DNA of 64,000 nucleotides from Streptomyces finlayi (GTDB taxonomy: Bacteria; Actinomycetota; Actinomycetes; Streptomycetales; Streptomycetaceae): assembly GCF_014216315.1 (NCBI RefSeq), contig NZ_CP045702.1:6200001-6264000 (forward strand). Reading direction: 5' to 3'. Position numbers and translations under genes: made by a program. The notes below the pieces were generated by a model. That model was not told the DNA's origin. It made no database searches and was given only the letters and a program-made list of their open reading frames with translations. This document shows positions 34,520-42,432 of this stretch, one piece after another. How positions within the stretch are numbered: position 1 is the first letter of the stretch; every line of letters starts with the position of its first letter.

Positions 34520-35068
34520 CTAGAACAACGGCTGGGGCAGGACTCCTTCGAGCGCGAGCAGCCGCCGCTTGGTCTCCAGCCCTCCGCCGAATCCCCCCAG
34601 ACCGCCGTCGCTCTCCACGACCCGGTGGCACGGCACCACCACGGGCAGCGGGTTGGACCCCATGGCGGCCCCCACGGCCTGAGCCGCCCCTGGCTGACCC
34701 ACCCGTCTCGCCAGATCCCCGTAACCGACGACGGTCCCGTACGGCACACCGCAGGCGAGCTCCCGCAGCACCTCACGGTTGAAGCCGGACGTCAGCGACC
34801 AGTCCAGGTCCAGCGTGAACGCGCGCAGCTCACCCGTGAAGTACGCCGCGAACTGGCGTATGGGCGCGGCCAGTCTCGCGGAACCGGGAGGAGCCTGAAC
34901 GGGGGCCGAGCCGAGCCGTGCACCCAGCTGTTCGAGCGCCTTCTTCCGCACCGCGGGACGGGCGTGGAAGATCACGCTCACCAGCCCGGTGCCGGTCGCG
35001 ACAAGCAGCAGTGGTCCGATGTCGCTCGCGACAGCGGACCACTGCACATCCTGCTCGGTGCTCCTCAT
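34520..35068 (-). CDS. ogt: Methylated-DNA--protein-cysteine methyltransferase
   Basis: 182 aa from ATG 35068 (MRSTEQDVQWSAV); the frame is open 10 codons further. The active site VVPCHRVV carries the acceptor Cys, preceded by the helix-turn-helix PYGTVVGYGDLARRVGQPGAAQAVGAAMG with the base-flipping Arg region, and GLGGFGGGLETKRRLLALE follows. It repairs O6-alkylguanine by irreversible transfer to itself. A PafBC-type promoter box ends 7 nt before the ATG. Confidence 0.95.
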   Translation of the reverse strand: MRSTEQDVQWSAVASDIGPLLLVATGTGLVSVIFHARPAVRKKALEQLGARLGSAPVQAPPGSARLAAPIRQFAAYFTGELRAFTLDLDWSLTSGFNREVLRELACGVPYGTVVGYGDLARRVGQPGAAQAVGAAMGSNPLPVVVPCHRVVESDGGLGGFGGGLETKRRLLALEGVLPQPLF

Positions 35069-35075
35069 ACCGCCC

Positions 35076-35098
35076 ACGGTACGACCAGGCTCTGACAA
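35076..35098 (-). promoter_or_regulatory. Candidate PafBC-type promoter of ogt
   Basis: On the minus strand: TTGTCAGAG, 8 bp, TACCGT. One mismatch in the nine-base box, and a full TAnnnT -10. The -10 ends 7 nt before ATG 35068. Confidence 0.6.
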
Positions 35099-35136
35099 CG
35101 CCCGGTCCGGCCGCGGACCGCCCGCTCCCCGGCTCG

Positions 35137-36057
35137 TCAGCGGGTGGCGTCCCGCACGACGTCGGGGTAGTTGGTGATGATGCCGTCAACGCCGTATCCG
35201 GCGACCTTGGCAGCGGTCGCCGCGTCGTTGACCGTCCAGGTGTTCACCCGGAGCGGCTTGCCGTGCGCGCCCTTCAGCGCCTGGACGGCGGACACGTACC
35301 CCAGGCTGAGCGTGCCGTGGTTGGGATTGATCTGGTCGGTGAACTCCGCGTACGACGGCAGATCACCCACGGGGGGCGTGCCGAGGAAACCGGTGATGAC
35401 GTCGGGGCGCTGCGCGTGGACCCGCTTCACGCTCGCCGCGCCGAAGCTCTGGATGATCAGCTTGTGCTGGACGTGCCGCCAGTTGAGCCAGCCCTCGTCG
35501 CGCAGGACCGCAAGGGTGTCCTTCTCGATGCCGGGGTAGGTCTCCGGAGCCTTGATCTCCAGGAGCAGCTTCTGGTCGTTGCGTTCCACCCGGCGCACGT
35601 ACTGCTCGAGCGTCGGGACCCGGGCGCCCGCGAACCGCTCCCCGAACCAGCTGCCGGCGTCGAGCTGCGCGATCTCGGCGGCCGTGAAGTCCTTGACGGC
35701 CCAGGGCGCGCGGCCGGGGAAGACCTGCTCGGCATCGGTGGTCCGCTTGAGGTTCGTGTCGTGCATGACGACCAGGACACCGTCACGGGTGCGCTGCACA
35801 TCGTTCTCGACCCAGTCGATGCCCAGGTCGTCCGCCGCGTCGATGGCGGCCAGGGTGTTCTCCGGGGCGTACGCCGAGGCGCCCCGGTGCGCGAAGACGA
35901 CCGGGGCGTCGTGCGTCCGGGCTGCCTGCGTTCCGGTGGCCTGCGTTCCGGTGGCCTGCGTCCCGGCGGCCTGCGTCTGGGAAGCGGTCAGCAGCATGGC
36001 ACTGCCGCCGAGCAGAGCGGCGACAGTCGTCGCGACGGTTACGGTGCGTACGGACAC
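35137..36057 (-). CDS. Secreted glycerophosphodiester phosphodiesterase
   Basis: 306 aa from GTG 36057 behind GAGGAGAAC. A signal peptide (VRTVTVATTVAALLGGSAML) is followed by a short Thr/Gln/Ala repeat linker and the GDPD barrel: VVFAHRGASAYAPENTLAAI supplies HRG and the metal-binding EN, then WVENDVQRTRDGVLVVMHD and LLLEIKAPETYPG. It hydrolyses glycerophosphodiesters outside the cell to glycerol 3-phosphate, a phosphate-scavenging activity. The related glpQ genes of Streptomyces are PhoP-controlled, and a possible PHO box lies upstream. A 15-bp repeat sits in the linker codons. Confidence 0.92.
   Translation of the reverse strand: MSVRTVTVATTVAALLGGSAMLLTASQTQAAGTQATGTQATGTQAARTHDAPVVFAHRGASAYAPENTLAAIDAADDLGIDWVENDVQRTRDGVLVVMHDTNLKRTTDAEQVFPGRAPWAVKDFTAAEIAQLDAGSWFGERFAGARVPTLEQYVRRVERNDQKLLLEIKAPETYPGIEKDTLAVLRDEGWLNWRHVQHKLIIQSFGAASVKRVHAQRPDVITGFLGTPPVGDLPSYAEFTDQINPNHGTLSLGYVSAVQALKGAHGKPLRVNTWTVNDAATAAKVAGYGVDGIITNYPDVVRDATR
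35926..35985. repeat. 15-bp tandem repeat in the GDPD gene
   Basis: CTGCGTTCCGGTGGC occurs twice perfectly (35926-35955), followed by two diverged copies to 35985. In the gene it encodes a Thr-Gln-Ala-(Thr/Ala)-Gly repeat between signal peptide and catalytic domain. Confidence 0.8.
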
Positions 36058-36130
36058 GGGTTCTCCTCGGGGTCGGAGGTGCGGGCACGACGAGCGTGGC
36101 AGCCGTTCACCAACGGAGAACACGGCACCG

Positions 36131-36147
36131 ATGACCACCACGTGAAC
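36131..36147 (-). promoter_or_regulatory. Possible PHO box of the GDPD gene
   Basis: On the minus strand GTTCAC (36142-36147) and GGTCAT (36131-36136) are spaced 11 nt, the period of PhoP direct-repeat units in Streptomyces. A further GTTCACC lies at 36105-36111 on the plus strand. Suggestive only, since the site sits about 75 nt from the start. Confidence 0.35.
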
Positions 36148-36272
36148 GGAACCTTCGGTACCGGATCACAGGCCGTATTCCGTGCCGATACCATGCGATT
36201 CCTATGTCCGCCCGCCGGGCCCCGCCCTCTGAGGCACCCCCCGATCCAGGGCTTCCGTGAAGGGCTATCAGC

Positions 36273-37148
36273 ATGCAGGGCACAATTGACGGATTCAGCT
36301 ACGGCCTCGTGACCCCGGGCGTCGCTTTCCTCATGGCCTGCCTCGGAGGCGCCCTGGGGCTGCGCTGCACGACCCGGTCATTGCGCAGCGAGCGTTCCTT
36401 CAAGGCCGGCTGGCTGGCGCTGGGGGCCACCTCCATAGGCTCCGGCATATGGACGATGCACTTCGTCGCGATGATGGGCTTCACGGTCAGGGAAGCACCG
36501 GTCGGCTACGACAAGACCCTCACCTTCGCCAGCCTGGCCCTGGCGATCGTCATGGTCGGTATCGGCATCTTCATTGTGGGTTACCGCGGAGCGACCCGCA
36601 TGGCACTGATCACCGGCGGCATCATCATGGGCCTCGGTATCGCGTCCATGCACTACCTCGGCATGGCCGGCATGCGGCTCCAGGGGCGGTTCGAGTACGA
36701 CACGGTCACGGTGGCCCTCTCGGTCGTCATCGCCGTCGTGGCGGCGACCACGGCGCTCTGGGCGGCCGTGTCCATCCACGGCTTCCTGCCCAGCCTCGGC
36801 GCGAGCGCGGTGATGGGCGTCGCGGTGAGCGGCATGCACTACACCGGCATGGCCGCGCTCAGCGTGCATCTCCACCCGGCAGCCGGAGCCGGGGCGGGCT
36901 CCGGCGGCGACGCCCCCGCCGCGCTGCTCGTGCCGATGCTGGCCGGCCCCTTCTCCTTCCTGCTGGTCGCCGGGGTGATCGTGATGTTCGACCCCCTGGT
37001 GGTCATGGGCACTCCGGACCGTGACACCTACGCGCGGGTGCGCGCCGCCCACCGGACGGGCCGGGGCTCCGCCATCCCCGCCCAGCGCGGGCACGCACCG
37101 CACCGGGCATCCGCGGGACGGGGCTTCCGGCCGCCACGGAACCGGTGA
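36273..37148 (+). CDS. MHYT-domain membrane sensor protein
   Basis: 291 aa from ATG 36273. Seven hydrophobic helices with three MHYT-type motifs: WTMHFVAMMGF (near 60), ASMHYLGMAGM (near 122) and SGMHYTGMAAL (near 188). These His/Met residues are thought to bind copper and sense oxygen, CO or NO. Such domains normally carry GGDEF/EAL outputs; here only a short basic tail of about 40 residues (HRTGRGSAIPAQRGHAPHR) follows, so it is a stand-alone sensor. Divergent from the GDPD gene. Confidence 0.92.
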   Translation: MQGTIDGFSYGLVTPGVAFLMACLGGALGLRCTTRSLRSERSFKAGWLALGATSIGSGIWTMHFVAMMGFTVREAPVGYDKTLTFASLALAIVMVGIGIFIVGYRGATRMALITGGIIMGLGIASMHYLGMAGMRLQGRFEYDTVTVALSVVIAVVAATTALWAAVSIHGFLPSLGASAVMGVAVSGMHYTGMAALSVHLHPAAGAGAGSGGDAPAALLVPMLAGPFSFLLVAGVIVMFDPLVVMGTPDRDTYARVRAAHRTGRGSAIPAQRGHAPHRASAGRGFRPPRNR

Positions 37149-37158
37149 TCCCACCCGG

Positions 37159-37181
37159 TTGTCAGTGGTGAGTCGTACGGT
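37159..37181 (+). promoter_or_regulatory. PafBC/RecA-NDp-type promoter of uvrB
   Basis: TTGTCAGTG (37159-37167), 8 bp, TACGGT (37176-37181): a perfect match to TTGTCRGTG-N8-TAnnnT. The -10 ends 6 nt before the ATG at 37188, so the mRNA should be leaderless. Confidence 0.75.
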
Positions 37182-37187
37182 GGTTGC

Positions 37188-39317
37188 ATGCGGCCCGTTT
37201 CGAAGATCGAACGTTCGGTGGCGCCTTTCGAGGTCGTCAGTCCCTACCAGCCCAGCGGCGACCAGCCCGCGGCCATCGCGGAGCTGGAGCGGCGCATCCG
37301 CGCAGGTGAGAAGGATGTCGTCCTGCTCGGCGCGACTGGCACCGGCAAGTCGGCGACCACCGCCTGGATGATCGAGAAGCTGCAGCGCCCCACCCTGGTG
37401 ATGGCGCCGAACAAGACACTGGCGGCCCAGCTGGCCAACGAGTTCCGGGAGCTCCTGCCCAACAACGCCGTCGAGTACTTCGTCTCGTACTACGACTACT
37501 ACCAGCCCGAGGCGTACGTACCGCAGTCGGACACCTACATCGAGAAGGACTCCTCGATCAACGAGGAGGTCGAGCGGCTGCGCCACTCCGCGACGAATTC
37601 GCTGCTCACCCGGCGTGACGTCATCGTCGTGGCGTCGGTCTCCTGCATCTACGGCCTCGGTACGCCCCAGGAGTACGTGGACCGGATGGTCCAGCTCAAG
37701 GTCGGCGACGAGATCGACCGCGATCAGCTGCTGCGCCGCTTCGTCGAGATCCAGTACACGCGGAACGACCTGGCGTTCACCCGGGGCACCTTCCGGGTAC
37801 GGGGCGACACCATCGAGATCTTCCCGGTCTACGAGGAGCTCGCCGTCCGCATCGAGATGTTCGGTGACGAGATCGAGGCGCTCTCCACCCTCCATCCGCT
37901 GACGGGTGAGGTCATCAGCGAGGACCGGTCCCTGCACGTCTTCCCCGCGAGCCACTACGTCGCGGGTCCCGAGCGTCTGGAGAAGGCGGTCGGCAACATC
38001 GAGCAGGAGCTCGGACAGCGCCTGGCCGAGCTGGAGAAGCAGGGCAAGATGCTGGAGGCCCAGCGGCTCCGGATGCGCACCACGTACGACATCGAGATGC
38101 TCCGCCAGATCGGCACCTGCTCCGGCGTCGAGAACTACTCGATGCACTTCGACGACCGGGCACCCGGCACCGCCCCCAACACCCTCCTCGACTACTTCCC
38201 CGAGGACTTCCTCCTGGTCCTGGACGAATCACATGTCACGGTGCCCCAGATCGGCGCGATGTACGAGGGCGACGCCTCCCGCAAGCGGACCCTCGTCGAC
38301 CACGGTTTCCGGCTGCCCTCCGCCCTCGACAACCGCCCGCTGAAGTGGGAGGAGTTCCTCGGCCGGATCGACCAGACCGTCTACCTCTCCGCCACCCCCG
38401 GGAAGTACGAGCTCTCGCGCGGCGACGGCTATGTGGAGCAGATCATCCGTCCCACGGGCCTCATCGACCCGGAGATCGTCGTCAAGCCCACCGAGGGCCA
38501 GATCGACGATCTGGTGCACGAGATCCGCAAGCGCACCGAACGGGACGAGCGGGTCCTGGTCACCACCCTCACCAAGAAGATGTCCGAGGACCTCACCGAC
38601 TACTTCCTGGAGCTCGGGATCCAGGTCCGCTACCTGCACAGTGACGTCGATACCCTGCGACGCATCGAGCTGCTGCGCGAACTGCGCTCCGGCGAGTTCG
38701 ACGTCCTGATCGGCATCAACCTCCTGCGCGAGGGACTCGACCTGCCCGAGGTGTCCCTCGTGGCCATCCTCGACGCCGACAAGCAGGGCTTCCTGCGCTC
38801 GGGCACGTCGCTGATCCAGACGATCGGCCGCGCGGCGCGCAACGTGTCGGGCCAGGTCCATATGTACGCGGACAAGATCACCCCGGCCATGGCGCAGGCC
38901 ATCGACGAGACCAACCGCCGTCGTGAGAAGCAGATCGCTTACAACACCGAGCGCGGCATCGACCCGCAGCCGCTGCGCAAGAAGATCAATGACATCGTCG
39001 CGACCATCGCCCGCGAGGAGATCGACACCGAACAGCTCCTCGGCTCCGGCTACCGCCAGGCGAAGGGCGCCAAGGCACCCGTTCCCGCGCTCGGAGGCAA
39101 GTCGGCCAAGGGTGCGGCGGCGGGCAGGGCGAAGCCGGACGGCACGGTCGTCACGGACCGGCCCGCGACGGAACTCGCCGGGATCATCGAGGAGATGACC
39201 GACCGGATGAGGGCCGCCGCCGCGGACCTCCAGTTCGAGGTGGCCGCACGGCTGCGCGACGAGGTGGGCGAGCTGAAGAAGGAACTGCGGCAGATGAGGG
39301 AGGCGGGGCTGGCCTGA
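37188..39317 (+). CDS. uvrB: UvrABC system protein B
   Basis: 709 aa from ATG 37188. Walker A GATGTGKS (about 48-55), the beta-hairpin YYDYYQPEAYVP (about 99-110) that clamps damaged DNA, Walker B DESH, SATPG, and motifs V and VI in GINLLREGLDLPEV and QTIGRAARN. The C-terminal UVR domain (MTDRMRAAAADLQFEVAARLRDEVGELK) binds UvrC. A low-complexity Ala/Gly/Lys linker (about 620-655) precedes it. It is the damage-verification helicase of nucleotide excision repair. uvrA and uvrC are in the same window but not adjacent. Confidence 0.98.
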   Translation: MRPVSKIERSVAPFEVVSPYQPSGDQPAAIAELERRIRAGEKDVVLLGATGTGKSATTAWMIEKLQRPTLVMAPNKTLAAQLANEFRELLPNNAVEYFVSYYDYYQPEAYVPQSDTYIEKDSSINEEVERLRHSATNSLLTRRDVIVVASVSCIYGLGTPQEYVDRMVQLKVGDEIDRDQLLRRFVEIQYTRNDLAFTRGTFRVRGDTIEIFPVYEELAVRIEMFGDEIEALSTLHPLTGEVISEDRSLHVFPASHYVAGPERLEKAVGNIEQELGQRLAELEKQGKMLEAQRLRMRTTYDIEMLRQIGTCSGVENYSMHFDDRAPGTAPNTLLDYFPEDFLLVLDESHVTVPQIGAMYEGDASRKRTLVDHGFRLPSALDNRPLKWEEFLGRIDQTVYLSATPGKYELSRGDGYVEQIIRPTGLIDPEIVVKPTEGQIDDLVHEIRKRTERDERVLVTTLTKKMSEDLTDYFLELGIQVRYLHSDVDTLRRIELLRELRSGEFDVLIGINLLREGLDLPEVSLVAILDADKQGFLRSGTSLIQTIGRAARNVSGQVHMYADKITPAMAQAIDETNRRREKQIAYNTERGIDPQPLRKKINDIVATIAREEIDTEQLLGSGYRQAKGAKAPVPALGGKSAKGAAAGRAKPDGTVVTDRPATELAGIIEEMTDRMRAAAADLQFEVAARLRDEVGELKKELRQMREAGLA

Positions 39318-39373
39318 CGGCAGAGCACCCGCTGTGTTGCAGGACCGATACAAATGCCCCCGGCCCTCCTGCG

Positions 39374-39396
39374 CTGTCGGTGCCACTGCGTAGGGT
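39374..39396 (+). promoter_or_regulatory. Candidate PafBC-type promoter of terD
   Basis: CTGTCGGTG, 8 bp, TAGGGT. Only the first box base departs from the consensus. Transcription would start about 50 nt before the GTG at 39452. Confidence 0.6.
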
Positions 39397-39451
39397 GCGG
39401 GGCAACCGCACCCACAGGTGGTTGCGGGGACACTCTGAGAGGGGACAGCGC

Positions 39452-40066
39452 GTGGTGGACGTATCCAAGGGCAATGCGCCCGGGGGCCCTGGCGTCAATC
39501 TGACCAAGGGGCAGGCCATCAGCCTGGAGAAGCGGGGCGGGGGAGTCCTCACCGCGGTGCGGATGGGGCTCGGATGGCAGGCGGCTCCGCGCCGCGGCCT
39601 CTTCGGCTCACGGACCCGGGAGATCGACCTGGATGCCTCGGCGGTCCTGTTCGCGGACAAGCAGCCCGTCGACGTGGTGTTCTTCCGCCACCTCGTCAGC
39701 GACGACGGTTCGGTCAAGCACACCGGTGACAACCTCGTCGGCGGCGCCGGCTCGGGCGGGGACGACGAGGCCATCCTCGTCGACCTCCAGCGGGTCCCGG
39801 TCCACATCGACCAGATCGTCTTCACGGTGAACTCCTTCACCGGCCAGACGTTCCAGGAGGTGCAGAACGCCTTCTGCCGCATCGTCGACGAGACCAACGG
39901 CCAGGAGCTCGCGCGCTACACGCTCGACGGCGGAGGCCAGTACACCGCCCAGATCATGGCGAAGGTGCACCGCGCGGGCAGCGGATGGCAGATGACCGCC
40001 CTCGGAAACCCGGCCAACGGCCGTACCTTCCAGGACCTGATGCCCTCGATCCTGCCGCACCTGTAA
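39452..40066 (+). CDS. TerD-family tellurium-resistance protein
   Basis: 204 aa from GTG 39452, behind GAGAGGGGAC; the next codon is also GTG. The TerD beta-sandwich is clear: VNLTKGQAISLEK, IDLDASAVLFADK, DDEAILVDLQRVP and FTVNSFTGQTFQEVQNAFCRIVDE, with the Asp-rich Ca2+-binding loops of CABP-type TerD proteins. These proteins belong to the Ter stress-response network (tellurite, oxidative and membrane stress). A second gene with a TerD-like N-terminus follows after 192 nt. Confidence 0.93.
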   Translation: MVDVSKGNAPGGPGVNLTKGQAISLEKRGGGVLTAVRMGLGWQAAPRRGLFGSRTREIDLDASAVLFADKQPVDVVFFRHLVSDDGSVKHTGDNLVGGAGSGGDDEAILVDLQRVPVHIDQIVFTVNSFTGQTFQEVQNAFCRIVDETNGQELARYTLDGGGQYTAQIMAKVHRAGSGWQMTALGNPANGRTFQDLMPSILPHL

Positions 40067-40082
40067 GCACCGGCGCCTCCAG

Positions 40083-40112
40083 GCATCTGAAAGCATCTGC
40101 AAGCACCTGTAA
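40083..40112. repeat. Degenerate 10-bp tandem repeat after terD
   Basis: GCATCTGAAA, GCATCTGCAA and GCACCTGTAA in tandem. The last unit repeats exactly the final ten bases of terD (GCACCTGTAA at 40057-40066), so it looks like a duplicated and decayed copy of the gene end. The inverted repeat GCAGCTCCCGG / CCGGGAGCTGC (40143-40176, 12-nt loop) further on may be the terD terminator. Confidence 0.6.
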
Positions 40113-40258
40113 GACCGCAGAACCTGGCACGCATCGGTACGAGCAGCTCCCGGAGGCATCCGCCGCCGGGAGCTGCACCGCATAGCGACCGGGTATCGCA
40201 CAGCACGGCACCGCAGCAGCGCACGTAGGCAACGACGCATCGTCGAGGGGACAGGGCA

Positions 40259-42166
40259 ATGACGGCCGAGCTGGTCCGGGGGCAGAACCACACCTTGCCC
40301 CAGACCCGTCTGGAGATCCGGGTATCGGCGGGCTCACCCGTCGTGGCCGGTGCCACTCTCGGCGACGAACAGGGCACGGTGCACGGCATCGAGTGGATCG
40401 CCCACCCCGGGTCGCCCCAGCTGCCCGGCCTCGAAGTGTCCAAGCAGGCCGCCGCCGATCACCGGCTCGCCGTCGACCTCGACGCACTGCCCGGCTCGGT
40501 GCACCGCGTCACCGTGCTGCTGGCCCTGCCCGTCGGCGTGGGCGGCCCGGTGAGATTCGGTGCGGTCGCCGCACCCTTCGTCGCCGTCACCGGTCTCGAC
40601 GGCACCGAGATCGCGACGTTCACCCTCACCGGCCTGGACGCCGAATCCGCCGTCACCGCCCTTGAGCTCTACCGCCGCCAGGGCATCTGGAAGGTCCGCG
40701 CCGTCGGCCAGGGGTACGCGGACGGGCTGGCCGAGATGCTCGCCGACCAAGGGGTCGCCCAGGCGGCGGAGCTGGCCGCTTCGATACAGGAGGCGGTCGC
40801 CCGGGGCCTGGCCCGCTCGGTGGCCCCGCCGCCGCCCCGTACGCCCGACGGTGACCGTGTGCGCCAGGGAGCGGGCCCCGCACCGTCCTCGGGGGGCCAG
40901 CCCCCGCCCGTGCCCGCCGCTCCCGCCACCCCGGAGCCGCTGCCGGGCCCCATCAGCTACGCACATCCCCGCCGGGCCACCGCACCTCCGCCGCCCCCGC
41001 CCGCCGCACCGTCCGCGCCGCCCGGATCCCCGGCCGCGCCGGTCGCGGGCGATGCCACCGGCTGGTCCATGGACGAGCGCCTCTACAACCAGATCTGGGG
41101 CATGTTCGAGGACCTGGCCCGTGCCACGGCGGCGTATCGCAGCGCGGTCGACTTCGCCGAGTCCCGCATGGACCAAGAGCTCGACCGCGCCCTTTCCGAC
41201 CCGCGCAACCGGATCGGCGGAGCGGGCGACCGGGCCCGCGAAGCCGCCCGCTCCAAGCGTGACGAACTGACGGACCGGGCACGGGAGGCCCTCGACCGGG
41301 ATCTCACCCAGCTCGCCGCCGAGGCCGCCGTCGTCGAACCCGCGCTCCCCGCCGCCTACGCGGGCTGGGCCAACCCCGTCTGGCATGCCTACCGGGTCCC
41401 GATGGAGATGCCGATGGCCCTGCGCATCGGCGACCTCCACCTGCCCGAGGCAGCCGAACTGCGCATCCCCCTGCTCGTACGGCTGCCCCTGGAGCGCGGC
41501 ATCTGGGTCGACAGCGGCCGTACGGCTTCCGAAGCGGCCACGCTCCTGGACTCGGACCAGCTGCGCCGTCTCGCCATGGAGACAGCCGTCATGCACGCCG
41601 CCCGCCTGCTCGCCGTCCATCCCCCCGGTGAGTTCGCCGTGCACGTCATCGACGCGGCGGGCTCCGGCGCCGGGCCACTGGCGCCCCTGGTGCGGGCCGG
41701 TGTCCTCACCGGGCCGCCGGCGGCCGGGGCCGGGGGAGTCGCCTCTGTCCTCGCCCACCTCACACGGCGCGTCGATCTCGTACAGATGGCCATCCGGGCC
41801 GGTGCGGCCGACTCGCTCCCGCCGGACCTGGACACCGGGGAGCAGCTGCTGATCGTCAACGACTTCCCGCACGGCTTCGACGACCGGGCCGTCACCCAGC
41901 TGCGCTACCTCGCGGACGAGGGCCCCTCGGTGGGCGTCCATCTGCTGATGGTTGCCGACCGGGGGGACGCCGCCGCGTACGGCCCGGTGCTCGACCCGCT
42001 GTGGCGTTCGCTGCTGCGGATCACCCCCGTCGCCGACGACCATCTCGCCGACCCCTGGGTCGGTCACGCGTGGACGTACGAACCCATGACACTGCCGGCG
42101 GGCAGCAGGGTGCTGGAGCAGGTGCTCGCCAGGGTGGCCGAGGCGCGCCGCGCCGGCGGCCGCTGA
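40259..42166 (+). CDS. TerD-like domain fused to an FtsK-like C-terminal domain
   Basis: 635 aa from ATG 40259. Residues of about 1-160 follow the TerD pattern (GQNHTLPQTRLEIRVSAG, then RLAVDLDALPGSVHRVTVLLAL and FTLTGLDAESAVTALELYRR), though the Ca2+ loops look weaker. A Pro-rich linker (about 195-260), a charged helical stretch (275-345) and a domain of about 290 residues follow. The last resembles the core of FtsK/HerA-type ATPases (ELRIPLLVRLPLERGIWVDSG, LLIVNDFPHGFDDRAVTQLRYLADEGPSVGVHLLMVADRGD) but has no Walker A, so it is probably not an ATPase. It presumably works with the neighbouring TerD. Confidence 0.78.
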   Translation: MTAELVRGQNHTLPQTRLEIRVSAGSPVVAGATLGDEQGTVHGIEWIAHPGSPQLPGLEVSKQAAADHRLAVDLDALPGSVHRVTVLLALPVGVGGPVRFGAVAAPFVAVTGLDGTEIATFTLTGLDAESAVTALELYRRQGIWKVRAVGQGYADGLAEMLADQGVAQAAELAASIQEAVARGLARSVAPPPPRTPDGDRVRQGAGPAPSSGGQPPPVPAAPATPEPLPGPISYAHPRRATAPPPPPPAAPSAPPGSPAAPVAGDATGWSMDERLYNQIWGMFEDLARATAAYRSAVDFAESRMDQELDRALSDPRNRIGGAGDRAREAARSKRDELTDRAREALDRDLTQLAAEAAVVEPALPAAYAGWANPVWHAYRVPMEMPMALRIGDLHLPEAAELRIPLLVRLPLERGIWVDSGRTASEAATLLDSDQLRRLAMETAVMHAARLLAVHPPGEFAVHVIDAAGSGAGPLAPLVRAGVLTGPPAAGAGGVASVLAHLTRRVDLVQMAIRAGAADSLPPDLDTGEQLLIVNDFPHGFDDRAVTQLRYLADEGPSVGVHLLMVADRGDAAAYGPVLDPLWRSLLRITPVADDHLADPWVGHAWTYEPMTLPAGSRVLEQVLARVAEARRAGGR

Positions 42167-42240
42167 GCCGCGAGGGGCCCCGGAAGCACCTCTCTCCATC
42201 GCCCCTGACCTGGCTCTTTAGGGACGCCCTTACCCTTTTC

Positions 42241-42270
42241 TTTACCTTCTCTTGGGGTTTCCTGTACTGT
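42241..42270 (+). promoter_or_regulatory. Candidate promoter of the terC riboswitch transcript
   Basis: TTTACC (42241-42246), 18-bp spacer, TACTGT (42265-42270). The predicted start near 42277 coincides with the first base of the aptamer. Confidence 0.5.
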
Positions 42271-42276
42271 CCATGG

Positions 42277-42390
42277 GACGGAGGGGAGTACTCCCATACG
42301 CGACGTTCCCGTCAGTACGGACTGTGACCGGTCCCGGGGCGTCGACCGGCCGCGCATCCCGCGCGTTCGGTGGAAGAGACCTCCGGCAGC
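42277..42390 (+). promoter_or_regulatory. yybP-ykoY manganese riboswitch upstream of terC
   Basis: The conserved loop GGGGAGTA (42283-42290) follows the 5' P1 strand CGGAGG (42279-42284), and the 3' P1 strand CCTCCG (42380-42385) follows AGAGA, as in known Mn2+ aptamers (for comparison, Bacillus yybP starts AAAGGGGAGUAG and ends AAGACCUUU). The terC gene family is the classic target. Between these ends GC-rich helices can form. The aptamer ends 43 nt before the terC start. Confidence 0.8.
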
Positions 42391-42428
42391 GACGACGCTG
42401 ATCAGTAGCCGTAGCGAACTGCCGGAGG
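42380..42428 (+). promoter_or_regulatory. Riboswitch expression platform that can hide the terC ribosome binding site
   Basis: CCTCCGGCAG (42380-42389) is perfectly complementary over 10 bp to CTGCCGGAGG (42419-42428), which contains the terC GGAGG site 4 nt before the GTG. The first six bases of the left strand are also the 3' strand of aptamer helix P1. The two pairings exclude each other, so metal binding that stabilises P1 would expose the site. Confidence 0.75.
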
Positions 42429-42432
42429 CGCA

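Noticed and set aside
37208..37222. GAACGTTC palindrome near the uvrB start as a LexA box
   Set aside because: It lies inside the coding region and lacks the four-base spacer of the actinobacterial SOS box; the upstream PafBC-type promoter explains control better.
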